DNA of 64,000 nt from an uncultured Eubacteriales bacterium (lineage in GTDB: Bacteria; Bacillota; Clostridia; Oscillospirales; Oscillospiraceae), in NCBI GenBank assembly GCA_900314485.1, contig OMVL01000002.1, forward strand, positions 1 through 64,000. Direction: 5' to 3'. The notes under the pieces are model-generated. The model saw nothing but the letters and a program-made list of their open reading frames with translations. It was not told the DNA's origin and made no database searches. Numbering within the stretch: the first letter of the stretch is position 1; each line of letters starts with the position of its first letter. The position numbers and the translations under genes are program-made. Below are positions 23,856 to 31,072 of the stretch, piece after piece.

Positions 23856-23861
23856 TTCTGG

Positions 23862-24431
23862 CTATTGGGGATGTCTGCTCTTCCGCAGTTCATACAGCCG
23901 CACCAATCTAGGGCGGTTATATCTCTGGACAATGACAAAGAATAAGTGAACGATACTGAAAAGACAGGATGTGACGAGAAACAACAGGACATGGGAGAAC
24001 ATCAAACCGAGGAGCACGGGCAGATAGCTTGCGGCAAAGATGACTTCATGGACTGCCTCGGCATAACACATGTTTTGAATAACCTCTTCCGGTGTATGCT
24101 TGCTCAGAGAGAACTCGTCATAATTGTAGGTTGGAATGTGAGATTTCCAGCGCTTTACCCCCAATCGCGCATATAAGGCTTTTTCAAACCGCTTTGGGCG
24201 AAACCACGGCAAAGAATAGTGTATACGCTTGCCAAGGAATGCGTTTGTCAGGGGAGTGAATGTGTAAATGATCAGGAAATGAGCTGTGAAAGCTGCGAAG
24301 ATCAAGCACGCGATCAACGCAGCTTGATGCGCTGTTTTCGCATATACGCCCCAGCAAAATATTGCGCCAACAATACATGCCAGCATGGAAATGACCATGA
24401 TCAGAGGGAGCCTGCTCCGCTTTTCCTCCAT
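23862..24431 (-). CDS. Polytopic membrane protein, CrtO-like acyltransferase family (tentative)
   Basis: 189 residues. Two N-terminal transmembrane helices (about residues 8-25 and 35-57), then a cytosolic stretch KALYARLGVKRWKSHIPTY, a conserved EAVHEVIF segment and a C-terminal helix pair ending VQRYNRPRLVRLYEL. The RW-K-x-x-IP and QRYNRPRL motifs recall CrtO, the glycosyl-4,4'-diaponeurosporenoate acyltransferase of staphyloxanthin synthesis. No carotenoid genes are near, so the substrate is probably another lipid. The ATG at 24431 lies four bases after the ridA stop, suggesting coupled translation. AT-richer than the core genes. Confidence 0.6.
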   Translation of the reverse strand: MEEKRSRLPLIMVISMLACIVGAIFCWGVYAKTAHQAALIACLIFAAFTAHFLIIYTFTPLTNAFLGKRIHYSLPWFRPKRFEKALYARLGVKRWKSHIPTYNYDEFSLSKHTPEEVIQNMCYAEAVHEVIFAASYLPVLLGLMFSHVLLFLVTSCLFSIVHLFFVIVQRYNRPRLVRLYELRKSRHPQ

Positions 24432-24435
24432 TGCG

Positions 24436-24813
24436 TTACTTACTTGCAATCAGCTCCATCTCCATCTTCGCTCCTGCCGGCAGCTTTGCCACCTGCACGC
24501 AGGACCGTGCGGGGGGATCGGCGGGGAAACGGGTGGCATAGATGGCGTTGACGGCGGCAAAGTCCGAGAGATCGGTGAGGAAGATGGTGGTCTTCACCAC
24601 GTCTGCAAAGGTCAGCCCGGCGCTTTTCAGCACCTGCTCCAGATTGTTCAGCACCTGATTGGCCTGTGCCTCGATGGACTCACCAGCCAGCTTGCCGGTC
24701 TCCGGCACCAGAGGGACCTGCCCGGAGGTAAAGAGGAAATTACCCACCTGAACGGCGTGGGAATAGGGCCCCAGCGCAGCCGGGGCGTTGGGAGAAGTGA
24801 TAATCTGCTTCAT
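24436..24813 (-). CDS. ridA: RidA family reactive-intermediate deaminase
   Basis: 125 residues from the ATG at 24813 (AAGGGAG ten bases upstream). YjgF/RidA signatures: TSPNAPAALGPYSHAVQVGN, FTSGQVPLVPETGKL, NLEQVLKSAG, VKTTIFLTDLSDFAAVN and the C-terminal RSCVQVAKLPAGAKMEMELIA with the substrate-binding Arg. Reaction: hydrolysis of 2-aminoacrylate and related enamines/imines from PLP enzymes. Forms trimers. It has its own strong promoter and is followed by the CrtO-like gene. Confidence 0.95.
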   Translation of the reverse strand: MKQIITSPNAPAALGPYSHAVQVGNFLFTSGQVPLVPETGKLAGESIEAQANQVLNNLEQVLKSAGLTFADVVKTTIFLTDLSDFAAVNAIYATRFPADPPARSCVQVAKLPAGAKMEMELIASK

Positions 24814-24884
24814 AAGAGAAAAACTCCCTTCTGTCAAGGATAAAAGATGGGCGTACGCCGTGTCTTTCGGCGATCCGCCCATCC

Positions 24885-24913
24885 ATTATAGCCGTATTTT
24901 AGAACGCCGTCAA
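24885..24913 (-). promoter_or_regulatory. Promoter of ridA
   Basis: Minus-strand TTGACG, 17-base spacer, perfect TATAAT, starting three bases after the stop of the upstream phosphoribosyltransferase-like gene. Confidence 0.75.
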
Positions 24914-24915
24914 TC

Positions 24916-25572
24916 TCACAGCACGGAATAGCCGTTTGTGTTGACCAGAGCGTCCACCTTGATTCCCTGCTGGCAATAGGGACAGTTGGTGTAGTCATAG
25001 GAGCGGTAGTCGGGGATGGTGCTCACATCGAAAATGGAGTCCACCGGTACGCCATCCACCTGATTAACCTTGCTAAACACGGCGGAGACGCCACGTACAA
25101 TGCCGCCGTAGTATTGAATCGTCTCGATCGCCTTGTGAACGGTGTAGCCTGTGGTGACAGAGGCCACAATAGCGATGCAGTCCCGGTTCCGAATCAGGGG
25201 CTTGTAGTTATCCCGGAAGATCAGCTGGCTGGTGTTGTTGTTCTGTTCGGGGGTGACGATGGCAATATCTTTCTTTGCATGGGTACCGGGGCCGAAGTGA
25301 GAGTCCCGAAGCTCCCATGCCAACAGGGTGCCGATCGCCTCAGTGCCGTCCAGACACAAAATGGTATCGACGGGAATGACATTTTTATATTTCCGGCTCA
25401 GCACCTCGGCAGCATTATGGGCGACCCGATAAATGCTCTTGATCTCAGTCATATCTGTATAGTAGTTGATATGTGAGTGGTTGGTGATAAAGTGGCCGGG
25501 AATTGCTTTCAGATACAGGTCAGTGCTTTTCTGCTTGGCATAGAAACGGATAACTTTGTCTTGTAGTGACAT
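24916..25572 (-). CDS. Orotate phosphoribosyltransferase-like protein
   Basis: 218 residues of the type I PRTase fold: VDTILCLDGTEAIGTLLAWE near residue 70, then DCIAIVASVTTGYTVHKAIE where the PRPP loop belongs. The two acidic residues that normally precede TTG in PRPP motifs are Ala-Ser here, so catalysis is doubtful. A C-terminal tail carries CPYCQQG, a possible metal or redox pair, not found in PyrE. No pyrimidine genes adjoin it. It may be a regulator or an enzyme with altered chemistry. Transcribed from its own promoter. Confidence 0.75.
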   Translation of the reverse strand: MSLQDKVIRFYAKQKSTDLYLKAIPGHFITNHSHINYYTDMTEIKSIYRVAHNAAEVLSRKYKNVIPVDTILCLDGTEAIGTLLAWELRDSHFGPGTHAKKDIAIVTPEQNNNTSQLIFRDNYKPLIRNRDCIAIVASVTTGYTVHKAIETIQYYGGIVRGVSAVFSKVNQVDGVPVDSIFDVSTIPDYRSYDYTNCPYCQQGIKVDALVNTNGYSVL

Positions 25573-25601
25573 GGGAACACCTCCATAAACATGGTATTGC
25601 C

Positions 25602-25630
25602 ATTATAAACCACAAAGCAGTAAAAAGCAA
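25602..25630 (-). promoter_or_regulatory. Promoter of the OPRT-like gene
   Basis: Minus-strand TTGCTT, 17-base spacer, perfect TATAAT, about 35 bases before the start. Confidence 0.7.
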
Positions 25631-25794
25631 TAAACTTTTGTAAAAATATCACAGCGAACAAGACGGCTGATTTTCCACGGCCGGACAGGGTGCTGAGGGG
25701 GAAGGTGCGGGGCAAAACGCCGGAATTTGCCACGTTGACCGGAAAGATACATATTAATTAACGAAAGTTTCATATATCTACCAGATTCGTGCTC

Positions 25795-25822
25795 TTGCTA
25801 TTTGAGTGAAATGTGTTAAAAT
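25795..25822 (+). promoter_or_regulatory. Promoter of the dehydratase-activase operon
   Basis: TTGCTA, 16-base spacer, extended -10 TGtTAAAAT. Confidence 0.65.
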
Positions 25823-25867
25823 ATGTACCGAACGAATTACGCCATACAAAATATAGGGGTATCATAT

Positions 25868-28804
25868 ATGAGCTATCGCATCGGCATCGACATCGGCTCT
25901 ACCACCGTCAAGGTGGTGGTGCTGGACGAAAACAATAATCTGCTGTTCCGCTCCTACGAGCGGCACTTTTCCAAGGTGCGTGAGCGCACCTGCGAGACCC
26001 TGCGGACCATTGCGGATCAGTACAGCGGTCAGCAGGTGAAAATGGTCATTACCGGCTCCGCCGGTCTCGGCGTCTCCAAGGCCAGCGGCATCGACTTTGT
26101 GCAGGAGGTCTATGCTACCGCTGCCGCTGTCAATGCTTATGTGCCGGACACCGACGCCGTTATCGAGCTGGGCGGTGAAGACGCCAAGATCATCTTCTTC
26201 GGCGGCGCTCTGGAGGAGCGGATGAACGGCTCCTGCGCCGGCGGCACGGGTGCGTTTATCGACCAGATGGCGACCCTGATGAACGTCACCGGCGATGAGC
26301 TTGATAAGCTCTCCCTCAAGCATGAGAAGATCTATCCCATCGCCTCCCGCTGCGGCGTCTTTGCCAAGAGCGACATCCAGCCCATTCTGAACCAGGGCGG
26401 CCGGAAGGAGGACGTAGCAGCCTCTATCTTTCAGGCCGTGGTGGACCAGACCATTGCCGGCCTGACCCAGGGCCGGGAGCTGAAGGGTAAGATCGTCTTT
26501 CTGGGCGGCCCGCTCCACTTCCTTATGGGCCTCCGGGAGCGGTTTGTGGAGACCCTCCGCCTGGACGAAGCACATGCCATTTTCCCGGCCGACGGCGACT
26601 GCTTCGCCGCCATGGGCGCCGCCCTCTGTGCCACAGATTATGAGGAGAAGCTCTTTGACGACCAGCTGAAGCTGCTGGAGGAGTCCAGAGATGCTGTCAC
26701 CAGTTTGGATACCGCCCCGGCCCTCTTTACCAGTCAGGCGGAATATGACGAATTTTGTCAGCGCCATAACGCCCAGCATCCCCCTGTCTATGACATTGAG
26801 ACCTATGAGGGGGACGCCTACCTGGGCATTGACGCCGGCTCCACCACCACGAAGCTTGCGCTGATCGCCCCTGACGGCGGCCTGCTCTATACCTACTACC
26901 ACTCCAACATGGGCAATCCCGTCTCCATCGTCCGTCAGCAGCTGGATGAGATCTATGCCAAGATTGGGGACAGGATCACCATCAAAGGCAGCGCAGTCAC
27001 CGGCTACGGCGAGGACCTGATCAAGAACGCCTTCCGCTGTGACCTGGGTCTGGTAGAGACGGTGGCCCACTATAACGCCGCCGCCCACTTTAACCCCGAT
27101 GTGGACTTTATCATCGACATCGGCGGTCAGGATATGAAGTGTTTCAAGATCCGCAACGGGGCAGTGGACTCCATTATGCTCAACGAGGCCTGCTCCTCCG
27201 GCTGCGGCTCTTTTATCGAGACCTTTGCCCGGGCGCTGGGCTATGAGATTGCAGACTTCGCAAAGCTCGGTCTCTTCACCGAAAAACCGGTGAATCTGGG
27301 TTCCCGCTGCACCGTGTTTATGAACTCCTCTGTCAAGCAGGCCCAGAAGGACGGCGCCAGCGTGGAGGACATCTCCGCCGGTCTCTCTATCTCCATTGTC
27401 AAAAACGCCATCTACAAGGTGCTGCGCATGTCCTCCGCTGACGAACTGGGCAAGCACATTGTGGTTCAGGGCGGCACCTTCCATAACGATGCCGTTCTTC
27501 GTGCCTTTGAGCAGGAGCTGGGCCGCAACGTCATCCGCCCCACCATTGCCGGCATTATGGGCGCCTTCGGTGCGGCTCTTGCGGCGAAAAAGCTGCAACT
27601 GGACCAGTCCTCCATCCTCACTCCCGAGGAGCTGAAGCGCTTTGCCCACACTGCGAAGCCTGTCACCTGCAACGGCTGCACCAACCACTGCTCCCTCACC
27701 ATCAACACCTTCGACGGCGGCCGCCGCTTTATCTCCGGCAACCGCTGCTCCAAGCCTTTGGGCGGCAAGAAGGTGGAGAATCCGGACCTGATGAAGTATA
27801 AGTATGACAAGCTCCGCAGCTGTGAGGGCAAGGGGCAGGGGACCGGCGAGCGTGGCACGATGGGAATTCCCTTCGCCCTCAATACCTATGAAAATATGCC
27901 CTTCTGGTTTGAGTTCTTTACCCGGCTCAACTTCGAGGTGGTCCTCTCACCGGAGTCCAGCCGAAAGCTGTACCTGAAGGGCCAGCGGACCATCCCTTCG
28001 GATACCGTCTGCTATCCCGCCAAGCTGGTCCACGGCCACGTGGTCAGCCTGATCGAGCAGGGAGTAGACACGATCTTCTATCCCTGCATGAGCTATAACT
28101 TTGACGAAGGCGTCAGCGACAACAACTATAACTGCCCCGTTGTGGCCTATTATCCCGACCTGATCGCCTCCAATATCCCTGCCCTGCGGAACATTCGCTA
28201 TCTCCACCCCTACCTTGGACTCCATCGCCCTAAGGACTTTGAAAAGCGGGCGGCGGACTATTTCCAGACTATGTTCGGTATTCCCAAAAAGGAGACCGTG
28301 GCCGCCGCCAGAGCCGCCTATGCGGCCTATGATGCCTATAAAGAGGACATCCGCAAGACAGCTGAGAAGTACATCGACTATGCCCGGGAAAAGGGTATGC
28401 CCATCATGGTCATTGCCGGCCGTCCCTACCATATGGACCCGGAGATCAACCACGGCATCAACGATCTGGTCACCGGCTTCGGCTTCGTCCTCATCACCGA
28501 GGATTCTGTGGCTTGGAAGATGGATAAACAGTCCCGCACCGTCCTTAACCAGTGGACCTACCACGCCCGGATGTATAATGCGGCCCGGTATGTCTGCACC
28601 CAGGAGGATATGGAGCTGATCCAGCTGGTCTCCTTCGGCTGCGGCGTGGACGCCATCACCGGCGACGAGGTCCGGCTCATTTTGGAGGAAGGCGGCAAGC
28701 TCTACACTCAGCTGAAGATCGACGACATCTCCAACCTGGGCGCCGTCCGCATCCGTATCCGTTCTCTGCTGGCCGCCATCGAGGCCCGCAGGGAACAGGC
28801 GTAA
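25868..28804 (+). CDS. Acyl-CoA dehydratase activase with tandem BcrAD/BadFG ATPase domains and DUF2229
   Basis: 978 residues from the ATG at 25868 (AGGGG seven bases upstream). Two ASKHA ATPase modules: GIDIGSTTVKVVVLDE with Fe-S Cys in GSCAGGTGAFIDQM and SRCGVFAKSD, then GIDAGSTTTKLALI with ACSSGCGSFIETFA and GSRCTVFMN. A third part has CNGCTNHCSLTINTF and a DUF2229-like region. Family knowledge: the activase uses ATP to inject one electron into 2-hydroxyacyl-CoA dehydratases. Many Clostridia carry one chain of about 1400 residues including the partner domain; here that domain is the next gene. The native substrate is unknown. Confidence 0.88.
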   Translation: MSYRIGIDIGSTTVKVVVLDENNNLLFRSYERHFSKVRERTCETLRTIADQYSGQQVKMVITGSAGLGVSKASGIDFVQEVYATAAAVNAYVPDTDAVIELGGEDAKIIFFGGALEERMNGSCAGGTGAFIDQMATLMNVTGDELDKLSLKHEKIYPIASRCGVFAKSDIQPILNQGGRKEDVAASIFQAVVDQTIAGLTQGRELKGKIVFLGGPLHFLMGLRERFVETLRLDEAHAIFPADGDCFAAMGAALCATDYEEKLFDDQLKLLEESRDAVTSLDTAPALFTSQAEYDEFCQRHNAQHPPVYDIETYEGDAYLGIDAGSTTTKLALIAPDGGLLYTYYHSNMGNPVSIVRQQLDEIYAKIGDRITIKGSAVTGYGEDLIKNAFRCDLGLVETVAHYNAAAHFNPDVDFIIDIGGQDMKCFKIRNGAVDSIMLNEACSSGCGSFIETFARALGYEIADFAKLGLFTEKPVNLGSRCTVFMNSSVKQAQKDGASVEDISAGLSISIVKNAIYKVLRMSSADELGKHIVVQGGTFHNDAVLRAFEQELGRNVIRPTIAGIMGAFGAALAAKKLQLDQSSILTPEELKRFAHTAKPVTCNGCTNHCSLTINTFDGGRRFISGNRCSKPLGGKKVENPDLMKYKYDKLRSCEGKGQGTGERGTMGIPFALNTYENMPFWFEFFTRLNFEVVLSPESSRKLYLKGQRTIPSDTVCYPAKLVHGHVVSLIEQGVDTIFYPCMSYNFDEGVSDNNYNCPVVAYYPDLIASNIPALRNIRYLHPYLGLHRPKDFEKRAADYFQTMFGIPKKETVAAARAAYAAYDAYKEDIRKTAEKYIDYAREKGMPIMVIAGRPYHMDPEINHGINDLVTGFGFVLITEDSVAWKMDKQSRTVLNQWTYHARMYNAARYVCTQEDMELIQLVSFGCGVDAITGDEVRLILEEGGKLYTQLKIDDISNLGAVRIRIRSLLAAIEARREQA

Positions 28805-28823
28805 GACTTAGAAAGGAAATCCT

Positions 28824-30113
28824 ATGGCAGAATTAGTCTATAACAAAGACGGCCGCCTTCTCTTCACCAAGGAGATGAAGAAGGAATATACCATCCTCAT
28901 GCCCCAGATGCTGCCCGTCCACTTTGAGATGTTCCGCCAGGTCCTCTCCCTGGAGGGCTACAACGTGGTGCAGTTGAACAACGACGGCAAAAACGTGGTG
29001 GACGAGGGCCTGAAATATGTCCACAACGACACCTGTTATCCCGCCCTGCTGGTCATCGGGCAGTTTATGGACGCCATTAAGAACGGGGGCTATGATCCCC
29101 ACAAGGTGGCTCTGATGATTACCCAGACCGGCGGCGGCTGCCGTGCCTCCAACTACATCCACCTGCTGCGCAAGGCGCTGAAAAAGGCGGGCATGGAATA
29201 CGTCCCCGTCATCTCGGTCAGCTTCGGCCTGGAAGAAAACCCCGGCTTCTCTCTGACCATCCCCATTCTGCAAAAGCTGGTCTTTGGCATGATGTACGGC
29301 GATCTCATTATGAACGTAGCCAATCAGGTTCGCCCCTATGAGATCAACAAGGGCGATACCGACGCTGCAGTGAAAGCATGGATCGCCAAGCTGGTGAACC
29401 GCTTCCAGCACGGCGAGGGCATGAGCCGCAAGGCCATGCGCCGTGGCTTTGACGAGATCATTGCCGATTTTGCCGCCATCCCCGTGGAGCAGACCGAGAA
29501 GGTCCGTGTGGGCGTGGTGGGGGAGATCTACGTCAAATTCTCCGCCCTGGGCAACAACCATTTGGAGGAGTTTCTGCTCTCTGAGGGCGCAGAGCCGGTG
29601 GTTCCCGGCCTCACCGACTTTATGATCTTTAAAATCTACAATCGTATTGTGGATGTGGACATCTACGGCGGCCTGTGGGCGAAAAAAGAACTGTGTCAGT
29701 TCATGATGGACTACGTCCAAAAGTGCCAGCACGATATGATCGACGCACTGGAAAAATCCGGGCGTTTCCGTGCACCCGGCGACTTTGAGCAGCTGCGTCA
29801 GCTGGTCCAGGGCTATCTGGGAGAGGGCTGCAAGATGGGCGAGGGCTGGCTGCTCACTGCCGAGATGCTGGAGCTGATCCATTCCGGCACCAACAACATC
29901 GTCTGCGCCCAGCCCTTCGGGTGTCTCCCGAACCACATCGTGGGCAAGGGCATGGTCCGTGCCCTGAAGGACAACTATCCCAACTCCAACATCGTCTCCA
30001 TTGACTACGACCCCTCGGCCACAAAAATCAATCAGGAGAACCGTATCAAGCTGATGCTGGCCAACGCCAAGGCACTGGCCAAGGGGCAGGAGAAAGAGCC
30101 TGTTCACGCCTGA
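28824..30113 (+). CDS. 2-hydroxyacyl-CoA dehydratase subunit-like protein (HgdB/HgdC-associated)
   Basis: 429 residues, 19 bases after the activase with AAAGGAAAT before the ATG. Cysteines suited to Fe-S ligation: HNDTCYPALLVIGQ, TQTGGGCRASNYIHLLRK and CAQPFGCLPNHIVGKGM. Family matches the dehydratase D-component, and in fused homologues this region forms the C-terminal third of the activase-related protein. The pair probably forms one complex. Expected to be cytoplasmic and oxygen-sensitive. Its true substrate cannot be read from the sequence. Confidence 0.85.
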   Translation: MAELVYNKDGRLLFTKEMKKEYTILMPQMLPVHFEMFRQVLSLEGYNVVQLNNDGKNVVDEGLKYVHNDTCYPALLVIGQFMDAIKNGGYDPHKVALMITQTGGGCRASNYIHLLRKALKKAGMEYVPVISVSFGLEENPGFSLTIPILQKLVFGMMYGDLIMNVANQVRPYEINKGDTDAAVKAWIAKLVNRFQHGEGMSRKAMRRGFDEIIADFAAIPVEQTEKVRVGVVGEIYVKFSALGNNHLEEFLLSEGAEPVVPGLTDFMIFKIYNRIVDVDIYGGLWAKKELCQFMMDYVQKCQHDMIDALEKSGRFRAPGDFEQLRQLVQGYLGEGCKMGEGWLLTAEMLELIHSGTNNIVCAQPFGCLPNHIVGKGMVRALKDNYPNSNIVSIDYDPSATKINQENRIKLMLANAKALAKGQEKEPVHA

Positions 30114-30121
30114 TAGAACGG

Positions 30122-30165
30122 AAAAAGCCTGTCCTCTGCGGTGATGCACCGGGGACAGGCTTTTT
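30122..30165. terminator. Bidirectional terminator
   Basis: Thirteen-base arms (aaaaagcctgtcc / ggacaggcttttt) between convergent genes, with a smaller hairpin inside the loop. Confidence 0.88.
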
Positions 30166-30168
30166 GAT

Positions 30169-30999
30169 TTATGATCGATTTCCCAGCTGCCAAAAGGCCA
30201 CGGCGCTGGCTGCCGCCACGTTGAGGGAATCCACCCCGTGGGACATGGGGATACGGACGGTGTAGTCGCAGTCGGCAATGGTCCTGGCCGCCAGCCCGTC
30301 GCCCTCCGTCCCCAGCACGATGGCCAATTTCGCCTCTGCCATGAGTTCGGGATCATCGATGGAAACGGAATCGTCCCGGAGCGCCATAGCGGCTGTGGCA
30401 AAGCCCATTTCGTGAAGCCATTCCATGCCGGGATTTGGCCACTGGCTCATCTCTTCACCAATATGCGCCCAGGGAACCTGAAAGACAGTTCCCATACTCA
30501 CTCTGGCCGACCGCCGGTACAACGGATCGGAGCAGCCGGGCGTCAGCAAGACCGCATCCATCCCCAACGCCGCCGCCGAGCGGAAGATGGCTCCCAGATT
30601 GGTGGGGTTCATAATGTCCTCCAGAACTGCGATCCGCTTAGCACTCCGGCAGATGTCCCGAAAATCCGGCTCGGCCCTCCGCCGCATGGCGCAGAGGACG
30701 CCCCGTGTCAGTTGAAATCCGGTGAGCCTGGTCAAAACGTCCAGCGTGGAGGTATAGACCGGAACATCGCCGCACCGGGCAATGACCTCCTTTGCCTGTC
30801 CCTCTGCATGTTTTCGTTCCATGAGGAGGGAGACGGGTTCATACCCGGCGTCCAACGCCCGGAGGATGACGTTGGGGCTTTCGGCAATAAACATGCCCAT
30901 TTCAGGTTTGTTGTTGTGAAACAGCTGCCCCTCGGTCAGCCGGGCGTAGACGTCCAGCTCCGGGGCGGAAAAGTCGGTGATCTCAATGATTTGGGACAC
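30169..30999 (-). CDS. TrmH/SpoU family RNA 2'-O-methyltransferase
   Basis: 276 residues from a GTG at 30999 with AGGAAG about nine bases upstream. SPOUT motifs: NPTNLGAIFRSAAALGMDAV (motif 1), IVLGTEGDGL (motif 2) and IPMSHGVDSLNVAAASAVAFW (motif 3, residues shown in part). An N-terminal substrate-binding domain contains TGFQLTRGVLCAMRR. Reaction: SAM-dependent ribose methylation of rRNA or tRNA; target not predictable. Knot-fold dimer expected. Stands between the dehydratase operon and thrS. Confidence 0.9.
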   Translation of the reverse strand: MSQIIEITDFSAPELDVYARLTEGQLFHNNKPEMGMFIAESPNVILRALDAGYEPVSLLMERKHAEGQAKEVIARCGDVPVYTSTLDVLTRLTGFQLTRGVLCAMRRRAEPDFRDICRSAKRIAVLEDIMNPTNLGAIFRSAAALGMDAVLLTPGCSDPLYRRSARVSMGTVFQVPWAHIGEEMSQWPNPGMEWLHEMGFATAAMALRDDSVSIDDPELMAEAKLAIVLGTEGDGLAARTIADCDYTVRIPMSHGVDSLNVAAASAVAFWQLGNRS

Positions 31000-31022
31000 A
31001 ATACACACCTTCCTCTATCAGA

Positions 31023-31052
31023 AAAGGGGCTCGGCAAACGCCGGGCCCCTTT
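31023..31052 (-). terminator. Intrinsic terminator of thrS
   Basis: Arms aaaggggctcggc / gccgggccccttt (one mismatch) with a 4-base loop; TTTTC follows on the minus strand. Confidence 0.8.
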
Positions 31053-31072
31053 GTCGGTAAAGCGGGAAGCGA

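Noticed and set aside
25862..27688. 608-codon open frame antisense to the dehydratase activase
   Set aside because: Antisense mirror of conserved ATPase motifs, no start signals and no recognisable domain.
28833..30401. 522-codon frame antisense to the dehydratase partner gene
   Set aside because: Spans the terminator at 30122-30165 and two well-supported genes; composition is that of a shadow frame.
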